Assembly: GCA_919901745.1 (NCBI GenBank)
Contig: CAKKPP010000016.1
Location: forward strand, 72,106-129,610
Direction of reading: 5' to 3'
DNA from: Chloroflexota bacterium
GTDB lineage: Bacteria; Chloroflexota; Limnocylindria; Limnocylindrales; CSP1-4
DNA length: 57,505 nucleotides
Shown: piece by piece, positions 15,618 through 24,271 of the stretch
Layout: each line of letters starts with the position of its first letter
Position numbering within the stretch: the stretch's first letter is position 1
The notes under the pieces: generated by a model
Seen by the model: only the letters and a program-made list of their open reading frames with translations
The model's database searches: none
Told to the model about the DNA's origin: nothing
Position numbers and translations under genes: made by a program

Positions 15618-18059
15618 ATGGCCGGTCCGCGCTTCGTGACGGTCGCGGTCGACGCGCCCGGCGGGGCCGGCGCCCGGGCCTGGACCTATCACGTCCCCGA
15701 ACACCTCGCGGACCTCGAACCCGGCGAGGCGGTTCTCGTCGACTACGGGCGCCGCCAGGCGCTCGGGGTGATCCTGGCCGAGGCCGAAGCACCCGACCGC
15801 GAGACGCGTCCCATCGCCGATCGCGTGCGCGCCGACGGGCCGTTGCTGCCCGGCCTGTCCCTGCGCCTGGCTTCGTGGATTTCCGCCCACTACCTGGCGC
15901 CGCCGGCCATGGTCGTTCGGGCGATGCTGCCGCCGGGCCTGCTCGAACGACTGGAGCTCGTCGCGGAACTGCGCCCGGATGTGGCGGGCGAGATGCGCGA
16001 CCTGCCCGTCCCGGACCGCACGATCGTCGAGGCGCTGTCGGGCGGACCTCGACCCATCCGGGACCTCGCTGCTCCGGAGGGACGCGCCGGCCTTGTCCGG
16101 CGGGTCCGTGCCCTCGCCGCCGACGGGATCCTGGAGCTGGCCTGGACGCTGCTCGCGGCGTCGGCCGGGCCGCGCTACGAGCGATGGGTGATGCTGACGC
16201 CGGAGGGTCAAGCCGTCGCGACGACGATCCACGACGGCGGCCGCCCGGAGGGGCGGGCACTGGGTGCTCGCCAACGATCGGCCCTTGCCGAGCTGGGGGA
16301 CGGGCCGACCCACGGTGTCGCGACGGCCGGTCTGGGCGATCGTCACGGCAGCGGTGTCGTGGCCGGCCTCGTCCGACGTGGCCTCGCCGCGGTGGAAACC
16401 CGCGAGCGTCCGCGGCAGCCGCTGGCGTCACGGCCGGCCGGGCGTCGCGGCGGTCGCCCTCGAGGTTCGGTCCTGACGCCTCCGCAGGAGCAGGCCGTGG
16501 CCCTGGTCGCGCAGGCGATCGCCGATCGCGACTCCACGCCGCTGCTGCTCGACGGCGTGACCGGGGGAGGCAAGACGGCGGTCTACGTCGAGGCCGTGGC
16601 GGCCTCGCTGGATGCCGGGCGGCCGACGCTCCTCCTGGTGCCGGAGATCTCGCTGGCGTTGCCGCTCATCGATCGCCTCCGGTCGGACCTGTCGGCCACG
16701 GTGGCGGTGCTCCACTCCGGGTTGGGCCAGGGAGAGCGACTCGATGAGTGGCGGCGCATTCGGTCCGGCGCCGTCGACATCGTCGTGGGAACCCGCCTCG
16801 CGGTGCTGGCGCCGCTCGGTGATGTCGGGCTCATCGTGGTCGATGAGGAACACGACGGCGCGTACAAGAGCGATCGGACCCCGCGGATCCAGGCGCGCGA
16901 CGCCGCCGTCCAGCTCGCGGCGCTGGCCGGCGCCGCGGTCGTGCTCGGGTCGGCCACACCGGCGGTCGATTCCGTCGGACGGGCGCGGGCCGGGACGATC
17001 CGACGGCTGGCGCTGCCGACGCGCCCCAGCGGATCGGAGCCGGCGATCACGATCGTCGACCTTCGGGCGGAGTTGGCCGCGGGCAATCGAGGCCTGCTGT
17101 CGGCCGCCCTGGCCGCGGCAATTGCCGGGTTGGACACGACGACCGGCGACCAGGCCATTCTCCTGATCAACCGTCGCGGCGCGGCCTCGGTCGTGCTCTG
17201 CCGCGACTGCGGAAGTGTCCAGGCCTGTTCAGATTGCGAGCGTCCCCTCGTCTACCACCAGGCAGGAGCCACGCTGCGCTGTCACCACTGCGGCCGGGCC
17301 ACGCCGCTTGCCACACGTTGCCCGCAGTGCGGATCGGCCCGGATCCGCTACCTCGGTGGCGGCACCGAGCGGACCGAGCGAGAGGTCCGGGCAGCGTTTC
17401 CACAACTCCGGGTCGCGCGGCTCGATCGGGACGTCGCGGAGCGGAAGGGTGCCGCGGATCGCGTCCTCGACGCATTCGCCGGCGGCGCCGTCGACGTCCT
17501 CGTCGGCACGAGTCTCGTCGCCAAGGGACTCGACATTCCGGGCGTGGTGCTGGTCGGCGTCGTATCGGCCGACGTCGCCCTGAACCTGCCGGACGAGCGG
17601 GCCGCCGAACGGACGTACCAGCTCATCGCACAGGCCGTCGGCCGGGCCGGACGCGGAGACCGTCGGGGTCGGGCGATCGTCCAGACCTATCAACCCGACC
17701 ACCCCGCGATTCGCGCCGTCGGCGAGGCCGATCCGGATACGTTCTACTCCAGCGAACTTGAGCTGCGCAGGCGGTTCGGGTCACCGCCGTATGGGTCGCT
17801 CGTCAAGCTGACCGTGGGTCTGCCCGACAGGGTGGCGGCCGAGCGTGAGGCGCACGAGATGGCCCTGCGGCTCCGCGACCGGGCCGCGGAGCGCGGCGTC
17901 GAGGTGGCGGTCATGGGCCCGGCTCCCGCGTTCATCGCACGCCGCGGCGACCGCTGGCGCTGGAACCTGGTCCTGCGAGGCAGCGAACCCGTCCCGTTGC
18001 TCGACGGCGGCCTCGAGAGCCCATGGACGGTCGACGTCGATCCGGAGTCGCTTCTCTGA
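15618..18059 (+). CDS. priA: Primosomal protein N', replication restart helicase
   Basis: 813 aa. The N-terminal 3' DNA-binding domain (about 1-100) and winged helix are followed by the helicase core: Walker A GVTGGGKT at 313-320 and DEEH at 409-412. Eight cysteines in two groups (CRDCGSVQACSDC and CHHCGRATPLATRCPQC) bind two zinc ions, the PriA hallmark. Helicase motifs GTSLVAKGLDIPG and QAVGRAGRG follow. PriA reloads the replisome at stalled forks and binds the C-terminal tip of SSB. Confidence 0.96.
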   Translation: MAGPRFVTVAVDAPGGAGARAWTYHVPEHLADLEPGEAVLVDYGRRQALGVILAEAEAPDRETRPIADRVRADGPLLPGLSLRLASWISAHYLAPPAMVVRAMLPPGLLERLELVAELRPDVAGEMRDLPVPDRTIVEALSGGPRPIRDLAAPEGRAGLVRRVRALAADGILELAWTLLAASAGPRYERWVMLTPEGQAVATTIHDGGRPEGRALGARQRSALAELGDGPTHGVATAGLGDRHGSGVVAGLVRRGLAAVETRERPRQPLASRPAGRRGGRPRGSVLTPPQEQAVALVAQAIADRDSTPLLLDGVTGGGKTAVYVEAVAASLDAGRPTLLLVPEISLALPLIDRLRSDLSATVAVLHSGLGQGERLDEWRRIRSGAVDIVVGTRLAVLAPLGDVGLIVVDEEHDGAYKSDRTPRIQARDAAVQLAALAGAAVVLGSATPAVDSVGRARAGTIRRLALPTRPSGSEPAITIVDLRAELAAGNRGLLSAALAAAIAGLDTTTGDQAILLINRRGAASVVLCRDCGSVQACSDCERPLVYHQAGATLRCHHCGRATPLATRCPQCGSARIRYLGGGTERTEREVRAAFPQLRVARLDRDVAERKGAADRVLDAFAGGAVDVLVGTSLVAKGLDIPGVVLVGVVSADVALNLPDERAAERTYQLIAQAVGRAGRGDRRGRAIVQTYQPDHPAIRAVGEADPDTFYSSELELRRRFGSPPYGSLVKLTVGLPDRVAAEREAHEMALRLRDRAAERGVEVAVMGPAPAFIARRGDRWRWNLVLRGSEPVPLLDGGLESPWTVDVDPESLL

Positions 18060-18065
18060 CGATGG

Positions 18066-18083
18066 CCGAATCGGGCGATTCGG
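18066..18083 (+). terminator. Hairpin between priA and the next -10 box
   Basis: CCGAATC, loop GGGC, GATTCGG: perfect 7-bp stem 6 nt after the priA stop. A GACAAT -10 candidate at 18086-18091 follows 2 nt later. No T-tract. Confidence 0.4.
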
Positions 18084-18085
18084 GA

Positions 18086-18091
18086 GACAAT
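18086..18091 (+). promoter_or_regulatory. -10 box candidate of the Ala-rich protein gene
   Basis: GACAAT directly after the hairpin, 64 nt before the ATG at 18156. Confidence 0.3.
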
Positions 18092-18155
18092 GCACCTGTC
18101 GACGACACGTGACCATCGATTGCACGGACGCACCGCGCCGCACGGAGGAACGATC

Positions 18156-18644
18156 ATGACCATCCCCGACGAGACGACCAACGACAGCCCCACGGGCGAC
18201 GGCGCGCCCGCGGACGAGACCTTCGGCTGGACCGAAACCAGCGAGGATCCGGACAAGGGCGGCGGAGCCGCACAAGCCGCTCGCGACGTGCTGAACCAGA
18301 TCCAGTCCGCCGTCGAGAACGTTGCCGAGAAGGCCGGGCCGGTGGCCCGGGAGATCCAGTCCAGGGCCGCGCCACTGGCGCGCGAACTGGCCGAACGCGC
18401 GGCACCCGTCGCCCGTGAGGTTGGGGCTCGCGCGGCGGGTCTTGCCGCGATGGCCGGCGAGAGAGCCGGACCGCTCGCCGCGAAGGCGGCCAGCGCGACG
18501 GCAGACGCCGGAGTGAAGCTCGCCGAGCGGTCGCGGGAAGTTGCCAGTGAGCTGCGCCGTGCGGCACCGCCCGCAGCCGTCTCGGACGCCGATGCGGCGG
18601 CCGAGATGCCCTCCGGGGACGGCGCCGAGAATCCACCCGCCTGA
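18156..18644 (+). CDS. Ala-rich helical protein with amphipathic repeats, unknown function
   Basis: 162 aa. The acidic N-terminus (1-40) is followed by a long Ala/Arg/Glu-rich helix (about 48-140) in which an Ala-x-x-Ala-Arg-Glu theme recurs at roughly 11-residue spacing (AREIQSRAAPLAREL, AREVGARAAGLA), then an acidic tail. The layout recalls apolipoprotein-like or LEA-like amphipathic helices that lie on membranes or protect proteins, but no family can be named. The ATG at 18156 has CGGAGG upstream; an ATG at 18090 overlaps the -10 box. A strong hairpin follows the stop. Confidence 0.7.
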   Translation: MTIPDETTNDSPTGDGAPADETFGWTETSEDPDKGGGAAQAARDVLNQIQSAVENVAEKAGPVAREIQSRAAPLARELAERAAPVAREVGARAAGLAAMAGERAGPLAAKAASATADAGVKLAERSREVASELRRAAPPAAVSDADAAAEMPSGDGAENPPA

Positions 18645-18663
18645 GCGGGTTCGATCACGATCC

Positions 18664-18696
18664 GAAGGCGGCCCGCCGATCCGGCGGGCCGCCTTC
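18664..18696 (+). terminator. Strong hairpin abutting the def promoter
   Basis: A perfect 14-bp GC-rich stem (GAAGGCGGCCCGCC / GGCGGGCCGCCTTC) with a GATCC loop, 20 nt after the preceding stop. It ends two bases before the -10 box of def and so fills the place of any -35. No T-tract. Confidence 0.75.
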
Positions 18697-18698
18697 GC

Positions 18699-18704
18699 TA
18701 TACT
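18699..18704 (+). promoter_or_regulatory. -10 box of def, leaderless layout
   Basis: TATACT in the wider context GCTATACTCC, six bases before the def ATG. Transcription would start at about the A of the ATG. Confidence 0.65.
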
Positions 18705-18710
18705 CCGCCC

Positions 18711-19223
18711 ATGAGCGTCCGCCCGATTGTCATGCTCGGCGACCCGCGTCTTCGGTTGAAGGGCCTGCCGGTCGATAGCTTCGGCCGCCCCCTCCATGAG
18801 CTCCTCGACGATCTCGCGCACACGATGCGTGACGCACCCGGCGTCGGCCTTGCCGCGCCGCAACTCGGTGAGGCCGTCCAGGCCTGCGTGATCGAGGTGA
18901 GCGACCAGCTCCACGAGCTGGTGAATCCCATGATCGTCCGGGCGACCGGCGACGATCGCGACCTGGAGGGGTGCCTGTCGCTGCCCGGTTACTACGCCTA
19001 CGTCACACGGCGCGAACGGGTCTGGGTGGTCGCCCAGAATCGGTTCGGTCGCAAGATCAAGGTCGCCGGCAGCGGCCTGCTGGGCCGAGCCCTTCAGCAC
19101 GAGCTCGACCACCTGGAGGGGAAGCTCTTCATCGACTACCTCGACTCGATGGATGAGTTGATCCCGGTCGGGGCCTCTGACGAGGACGAGGCCAGCGCCG
19201 TGCCGGTCGCCGCGCTGGGGTGA
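18711..19223 (+). CDS. def: Peptide deformylase
   Basis: 170 aa metalloenzyme that removes the formyl group from nascent N-terminal Met. The three family motifs are present: GVGLAAPQ near 45-52, EGCLSLPG with metal Cys88, and QHELDHLEG with His130, Glu131 and His134. It is coupled to fmt by GTGA, as in many bacteria, so addition and removal of the formyl group are encoded together. There is no ribosome-binding site and a -10 box ends six bases before the ATG, suggesting a leaderless message. The last 25 residues are an acidic and Ala-rich extension. Confidence 0.97.
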   Translation: MSVRPIVMLGDPRLRLKGLPVDSFGRPLHELLDDLAHTMRDAPGVGLAAPQLGEAVQACVIEVSDQLHELVNPMIVRATGDDRDLEGCLSLPGYYAYVTRRERVWVVAQNRFGRKIKVAGSGLLGRALQHELDHLEGKLFIDYLDSMDELIPVGASDEDEASAVPVAALG

Positions 19224-20203
19224 CATCGCCCGCGGCGGATTCGACCGCGGCGCCGTCGCCCGCCCGGGCGGTCTTCTTCGGATCGGGGCGGTTCGCGCTG
19301 GCGATCCTCGATGTCGTCCGCAGCGCGCCCGAGGTCGATCTGGTCGCCGTCGTGTCGACGCCGGACCGGCCGGCAGGGCGACGCGCGGCGCCGACGGCGA
19401 CTCCGGTCGCGGCCCAGGCGAGGGAGCTCGGACTGCGTCTTCTCCAGCCGCCCTCCCTGCGCGATCCGGCCGCGGTCCAGGCGCTGGCCGACCTCGCACC
19501 GGCCGTGGGCGTGCTCGCGGACTACGGGAAGATCGTGCCGCGAGCGATCCTGGAGGCATTTCCCCGGGGGATCCTGAACGTCCATCCGTCGCTGCTGCCC
19601 GCTCACCGGGGGGCGAGCCCAATCCCGGCGGCGATCATCGGTGGCGATCGGGAGTTCGGCGTGACCCTGATCGAGCTCGTCGATCGGCTGGATGCGGGTC
19701 CCATCGTCGCCCGCCGGAGCTGGCCGGCACAGGGCGCCGAAACGAGCCCCGAACTCGAGCAGGTCGCGGCAACGGCAGGGGCTGCCCTGCTGCGCGCCAG
19801 CATCGGCCCATGGCTGGCCGGGGCCGTCCAGGCGCAGCCCCAGGATGAGGCCGCGGCCACGCTGACACGGCCGTTTCGGCGCGAGGACGGTCGGCTCCTG
19901 GGGACCGAGCCGGTGGCGCGCCTCGAGCGCCGGGTCCGTGCGCTCATGGGCTGGCCGGGTACGTTCGTCGAGGTCGACGGGCTGCGGATCGTCGTGCTCC
20001 AGGCCCGACCCGTTCCCGACGGTCAGGCGTCGGGTGCGTCTGCCCCGGGAACCCTCGTCGCGCTCGGCGATGGTCTTGCGTTGGCCGGCGCGGATGGCCT
20101 CCTCGAGCTGGTCCAGGTCCAACCCGCGGGTGGCCGCCCGATGAGCGGCGCCGAGCTCCGCCGCGGCCGACCGCGCCTCGTCGGCGCCGCGGACGGGCCG
20201 TGA
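19220..20203 (+). CDS. fmt: Methionyl-tRNA formyltransferase
   Basis: 327 aa. Formylates initiator Met-tRNA using 10-formyl-tetrahydrofolate. Catalytic Rossmann domain with the conserved NVHPSLLPAHRGASPI motif (Asn, His) and LDAGPI (Asp), then the C-terminal OB-like domain from about 215. GTG start overlapping the def stop. The first 15 residues are a low-complexity lead-in. The stop overlaps the start proposed for rlmN. Confidence 0.96.
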   Translation: MTSPAADSTAAPSPARAVFFGSGRFALAILDVVRSAPEVDLVAVVSTPDRPAGRRAAPTATPVAAQARELGLRLLQPPSLRDPAAVQALADLAPAVGVLADYGKIVPRAILEAFPRGILNVHPSLLPAHRGASPIPAAIIGGDREFGVTLIELVDRLDAGPIVARRSWPAQGAETSPELEQVAATAGAALLRASIGPWLAGAVQAQPQDEAAATLTRPFRREDGRLLGTEPVARLERRVRALMGWPGTFVEVDGLRIVVLQARPVPDGQASGASAPGTLVALGDGLALAGADGLLELVQVQPAGGRPMSGAELRRGRPRLVGAADGP

Positions 20204-21456
20204 CCGGGTCGCGTGCGACAATGCCGGCTCCGATGAGCGACGTGCCCCTCGCCCAGCCGCCCCTCCCCGGGCCCATCGTCGTGCGGGACGCTCGGCCGGG
20301 CATCTCGGGACTGTCCCCGGACCGGCTTCAGGCGTGGTTCCAGGAGCGCGGGGAGCCTGCCTACCGGGTCCGCCAGGTAGAGGATGCGGTCTGGCGATCC
20401 TCGGCCTCGACGATGGCCGACGTTGCAACGCTCCCCGCGGCGCTCCGCGACGCGCTCGAGGGCGCGGTTCGGTTTGACACGGTGGGCGAAACCGAGCTTC
20501 GCTTCGCCGATGGCGGCAACACCGAGAAGGCGCTCCACCGGCTCTCGGACGGCGCGCTCGTCGAGTCCGTCCTGATGCATTACCCGGCCGGTGTGGGCCG
20601 ACGTGAGCGCCACACGCTGTGCATCTCGAGCCAGGCCGGCTGTGCCGTGGGCTGTCCGTTCTGCGCCACCGGCGAGCTCGGGTTCACGCGAGACCTCGAG
20701 ACGGCCGAGATCGTCGACCAGGTTCGTCATGCTGCGCGTCGCCTCGCGGCCGATGGACGGCACCTGACCAACGTCGTGTACATGGGCATGGGTGAACCGC
20801 TGCTCAACCTGGATCGCGTCCTCGAATCGATCGAGGCGCTCAACGATCCGGCCCGCCTTGGTCTCGGGGCACGGCACATCACCGTGTCGACGTCCGGGGT
20901 GGTTCCGGGGATGCGCCGGCTCACGGCACTGGGGCCGCAGTTCACCCTGGCGGTGAGCCTCCATGCGGCCCGCGACGCCCTGCGCGACGTCCTCGTTCCG
21001 CTCAATCGACGCTGGCCCGTGGCCGAGGTCGTGGCGGCGGCGATCGACCATGCGGCAGCGACCGGACGGCGGGTCAGTTACGAGGTCACGCTGATCGATG
21101 GGGTGAACGATACGGATCTCGATGCCACGGCCATGGCCGAGCTCTTGCGTGGTCAGCGCGCCCACGTCAACCTCATCCCGATGAACCCCGTGGCCCATAC
21201 GCCGTGGCGGGCGTCGCCGATGGACCGGATCGAGACCTTTGCCGGGCTGCTCCGGAGCGCCGGCGTTCAGACAACGATCCGGAGAAACCGTGGCCAGGAG
21301 ATCGGGGCCGCCTGCGGGCAGCTGGCCGCGGAGCGAGCCGGAGAGCCGCCGGTCGCGGCGGTGGATCGCCGCCGCCGCCTGCTCATCGATGCCAGCCTGG
21401 CCGCACTCCGCGGCGAGCGCAGCGACGAGCCGTCGCCGGTCGGGGTGGGGGACTAG
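20200..21456 (+). CDS. rlmN: 23S rRNA/tRNA adenine-C2 methyltransferase, radical SAM
   Basis: 418 aa. Radical SAM cluster motif CAVGCPFC with Cys148, Cys152 and Cys155, the MGMGEPLLN and GVNDTD motifs, and the C-terminal catalytic Cys in EIGAACGQLA. It methylates A2503 of 23S rRNA and A37 of some tRNAs. GTG at 20200 overlaps the fmt stop; ATG at 20221 or 20233 are alternatives, and a GACAAT box at 20217-20222 raises the option of a near-leaderless start at 20233. The C-terminus past the catalytic Cys is about 55 residues longer than the core needs. Confidence 0.94.
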   Translation: MTGSRATMPAPMSDVPLAQPPLPGPIVVRDARPGISGLSPDRLQAWFQERGEPAYRVRQVEDAVWRSSASTMADVATLPAALRDALEGAVRFDTVGETELRFADGGNTEKALHRLSDGALVESVLMHYPAGVGRRERHTLCISSQAGCAVGCPFCATGELGFTRDLETAEIVDQVRHAARRLAADGRHLTNVVYMGMGEPLLNLDRVLESIEALNDPARLGLGARHITVSTSGVVPGMRRLTALGPQFTLAVSLHAARDALRDVLVPLNRRWPVAEVVAAAIDHAAATGRRVSYEVTLIDGVNDTDLDATAMAELLRGQRAHVNLIPMNPVAHTPWRASPMDRIETFAGLLRSAGVQTTIRRNRGQEIGAACGQLAAERAGEPPVAAVDRRRRLLIDASLAALRGERSDEPSPVGVGD

Positions 21457-21457
21457 C

Positions 21458-22450
21458 GTGGCCGCGGGTCGCGCCAGGGTGGCGGCCAGCATCCTGGACG
21501 CCGACCTCGGCAACCTTGCCCACGCGGTCGGTCGCGCGGAACGGTCCGGTGCGGATCGCATCCACCTCGATGTGATGGACGGCCACTTCGTGCCGAACCT
21601 GACATTCGGGGCGCGCACCATCCGTGCCCTGCGGCGGCGTACCCGGATTCCCTTCGACGCCCACCTGATGATCAGCGAACCCGGTCGGTACATCGACGAA
21701 TTTCTCGACGCCGGTTGCGACTCCATCACCTTCCACGTGGAGATCGATGAGCCGATCGAGCCGACGCTGCGCAGGATCCATGCGGCCGGGCGGATGGCCG
21801 GCCTGGCGCTGCGCCCGGCGACGCCCCTCGCGGCGCTGGAGCCGTACCGGGCACTGCTCGACATCGTTCTCGTGATGACCGTCGAGCCCGGGTTCGGCGG
21901 GCAGAGCTTCATGCGCGATGTGGCAACCGACAAGGTCCTGGCCGCGCGGGGGTATATCGGTCATCGCCTGCACGGCGGGGAGGTCCACGTCGACGGCGGG
22001 ATCAACCGCGAGTCGGCCGAGCTGGTCGGCGGCCAGGCCGCCGACGTCCTCGTCGTCGGCTCGGCGTTGTGGGTGCGCGGCCACGACATGGGTCGTGAGA
22101 TCCGGCTCGTTCGGGCCCTCGCCGACGAGGGCTACCAGTACGGCCTGAATGCGGGCCTGCCGCCGACGCCGCGCGACGCGATGATCACGCTCGCCAGCCT
22201 GCCGCGCAGCCTGGCAAGCTCGCTCGCCGATGAATTGGAATCGGGGGGCATCGCGGTGCTGCTTCTACGCGGCGACGGGGCGCGAGACGGGGACGAGCCC
22301 GAGTTCGTCGTCCTCATCCCGACCGCGGCGGAACCGATGGCGCGAGAGCGCTACGGCGATCGTCTCGCCGAGCTGGCTGAAACGGCCGCGGCCGCGCAGG
22401 CCGCGCGACCGCCGACGGCCTTCGCCGCGCGGCGCCGGACCGATCGGTGA
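21458..22450 (+). CDS. rpe: Ribulose-phosphate 3-epimerase with a C-terminal extra domain
   Basis: 330 aa. Residues 1-225 are a complete Rpe barrel: SILDADL at 11-17, HLDVMDGHFVPNLTFG at 36-51 (metal His and Asp), DAHLMI, TFHVEI, VEPGFGGQSFM at 142-152 and VDGGIN at 178-183. It interconverts ribulose-5-P and xylulose-5-P in the pentose phosphate pathway. Typical Rpe ends near residue 220-230; here about 100 more residues follow, with an alpha/beta-looking core (GGIAVLLLRGDG, EFVVLIPTA, ERYGDRLAELAE) and an Ala/Arg tail. That part is not recognised. GTG one base after the rlmN stop. Confidence 0.9.
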   Translation: MAAGRARVAASILDADLGNLAHAVGRAERSGADRIHLDVMDGHFVPNLTFGARTIRALRRRTRIPFDAHLMISEPGRYIDEFLDAGCDSITFHVEIDEPIEPTLRRIHAAGRMAGLALRPATPLAALEPYRALLDIVLVMTVEPGFGGQSFMRDVATDKVLAARGYIGHRLHGGEVHVDGGINRESAELVGGQAADVLVVGSALWVRGHDMGREIRLVRALADEGYQYGLNAGLPPTPRDAMITLASLPRSLASSLADELESGGIAVLLLRGDGARDGDEPEFVVLIPTAAEPMARERYGDRLAELAETAAAAQAARPPTAFAARRRTDR

Positions 22451-23700
22451 TCGACGACGCGGGCGCGGTCATCGCGCCGGCGCGCACCGAGGACGCGGCC
22501 ATCGCCGAGCCCGAGCGGCGGCCGGATGCCGGGCTCGGTCGACGCAACGATCGCATCCTGCTGGCCATGATCGGTGGCTACGTCGTGCTCCTCAGCGCCC
22601 TGATGATCATGCGTGGTGTGGCCATCACCCCGGACGTCCTGGCCATCGGCCTGGGCCTCGCCGCGGTCATCCTCGGTCGGGGACGGCTGTTCCTCCGCGA
22701 TTGGATCCCGTTCATCGGGCTGTTCCTCGCCTATGAGCTCATGCGCGGGTACGCCGACAACTTCGGTGTCGCCGTCCATGTCGAGGACGTGCTCGCGCTC
22801 GAGCGCTGGCTGTTTCTCGGGTACCTGCCGACGCAGGTGCTCCAGGACTGGCTGCATCCGGCGATCGGGACGGATCCCTGGGCGGTTGCGGCGACCGTCA
22901 TGTACTTCCTGCACTTTCCGCTGCCCGTCGCCGTGGCATTCCTCCTCTGGATCCGGCGCCGGCGGGCGTATTACGACTTCGTCGCGGCCCTGATCGTCCT
23001 GTCGATGGCCGGGTTCGCGACGTACCTGCTCCTGCCGGTCGCGCCGCCGTGGTGGGCGGCCGACCAGGGGGTCATCCCGGGACCGGACGGCCTTCCGGCG
23101 ATCACGTACCTGAAGGCGGAGGGGTTCAACGCGCTCGCCTCGTTCTTCGGGTTCGAAGGCTCGTACCTGTACAGCTACGCGATCTACGAGATCAATCCGA
23201 ACCCGGTCGCTGCCTTTCCGTCGCTGCACGCCGGCTATCCGTTCCTGGCCTTCCTGTTCGCCCGCCGCCAGTTCGGGCGCGTCGGTTGGCTGCTGCTGGT
23301 CTACGGCGTCCTGGTCTGGCTGTCGATCGTCTACCTGGCAGATCACTACGTCGTCGACATCCTGGGTGGGCTGGCCTACGCCACGGCTGCGTATGCCGCG
23401 ATCGTCCATGCGCCCGGCTGGTTCCGTCGATTCGTCGACCGTGCCGCCGACGAGGAGCTGGATCGTGCCGTGCGCGGCGGGGCGACCGACGACGCTGCCG
23501 TGATCGCCCGACTCCAGCGCCGGATCGTCTGGCCGAGCGTCGCCCAGGGCCTCGGCGTGTTCGGGGCGGGCGTCCTGGCCATCATGGCCATGGCCTGGGG
23601 TGGCGTCGCCGGCGGGTCCGCGACGCCGCTCTTCCTGGTGCCGTGGATCGCGATCATCGGCGGCCTGTGGCGGGCTGCCGTGGCCGTGCTCGGGCGCTGA
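22447..23700 (+). CDS. PAP2-superfamily membrane protein (Aur1/Ipt1-like)
   Basis: 417 aa, GTG overlapping the rpe stop. About nine membrane segments. The phosphatase signature is split as FPSLHAGYP and YLADHYVVDILGG, the Ser-x-x-His-Ala and His-x-x-x-x-x-Asp residues of PAP2/inositolphosphotransferase-like enzymes. Such proteins cleave or transfer phospho-head groups of membrane lipids; the substrate is unknown. A charged loop (about 320-345) precedes two further membrane segments at the C-terminus that are not part of the PAP2 core. Confidence 0.83.
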   Translation: MIDDAGAVIAPARTEDAAIAEPERRPDAGLGRRNDRILLAMIGGYVVLLSALMIMRGVAITPDVLAIGLGLAAVILGRGRLFLRDWIPFIGLFLAYELMRGYADNFGVAVHVEDVLALERWLFLGYLPTQVLQDWLHPAIGTDPWAVAATVMYFLHFPLPVAVAFLLWIRRRRAYYDFVAALIVLSMAGFATYLLLPVAPPWWAADQGVIPGPDGLPAITYLKAEGFNALASFFGFEGSYLYSYAIYEINPNPVAAFPSLHAGYPFLAFLFARRQFGRVGWLLLVYGVLVWLSIVYLADHYVVDILGGLAYATAAYAAIVHAPGWFRRFVDRAADEELDRAVRGGATDDAAVIARLQRRIVWPSVAQGLGVFGAGVLAIMAMAWGGVAGGSATPLFLVPWIAIIGGLWRAAVAVLGR

Positions 23701-23729
23701 TCCCGGCGCGGTCGAGGCCGAGGCGGGAC

Positions 23730-24176
23730 GTGCGGATCCTGCTCCAGCGTGTGTCCCGTGCCGAGGTGCGTGTGGACGGTTTCGCGGTCGGCTCGATCGG
23801 CCCCGGCCTCGTGGCCTTCGTGGCTGTTGGGCCCGCTGACGATGAGGCCACGGCCGACGGCCTCGCCCGGCGCTGTGCCGAGCTGCGGATCTTCCGCGAC
23901 GCGGACGGTCGGACCAACGCGTCGCTGTTGGACGTGGCCGGCGCGGTGCTCGTCGTGAGCCAGTTCACGCTCTACGCGGACACACGTCGCGGACGTCGTC
24001 CGGGTTTCACGGGCGCGGCGGGGCCGCACGTGGCCGAGCGGCTCTACGACCGGTTCGCGTCCGCGTTGGCCGGGCTGGGGGTGCCGGTCGCCCGTGGGCG
24101 GTTTGGCGCGGAGATGGCCGTCGAATTGGTGAACGACGGTCCGTTCACGATCTGGCTGGACAGCGCGGAGCGCTGA
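23730..24176 (+). CDS. dtd: D-aminoacyl-tRNA deacylase
   Basis: 148 aa. Begins Met-Arg-Ile-Leu-Leu-Gln-Arg-Val-Ser and contains SQFTLYAD and the cross-subunit motif Asn-Asp-Gly-Pro-Phe-Thr near the C-terminus, in which Phe takes a usual Val position. It hydrolyses D-amino acids and glycine mischarged on tRNA. GTG at 23730 gives the family length; an open frame runs further upstream through the PAP2 gene but is not conserved-looking. Convergent with rpmB. Confidence 0.95.
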   Translation: MRILLQRVSRAEVRVDGFAVGSIGPGLVAFVAVGPADDEATADGLARRCAELRIFRDADGRTNASLLDVAGAVLVVSQFTLYADTRRGRRPGFTGAAGPHVAERLYDRFASALAGLGVPVARGRFGAEMAVELVNDGPFTIWLDSAER

Positions 24177-24191
24177 TCACCGGACGTCAAA

Positions 24192-24212
24192 CGACCGGCC
24201 GCGGGCCGGTCG
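24192..24212 (+). terminator. Hairpin after dtd
   Basis: CGACCGGCC, loop GCG, GGCCGGTCG: perfect 9-bp stem 15 nt after the dtd stop, followed by a short TCATT stretch. Likely terminator of the def-dtd transcript. Confidence 0.6.
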
Positions 24213-24242
24213 GTCATTGGATCTCTCACGGGCCGCCGCGGC

Positions 24243-24265
24243 CCCGGGCAACGATTTCGCCCGGG
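24243..24265 (-). terminator. Hairpin after rpmB
   Basis: CCCGGGC and GCCCGGG around a 9-nt loop, 6 nt downstream of the rpmB stop on the minus strand. Weak for a terminator because no T-tract follows. Confidence 0.45.
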
Positions 24266-24271
24266 CGAACC

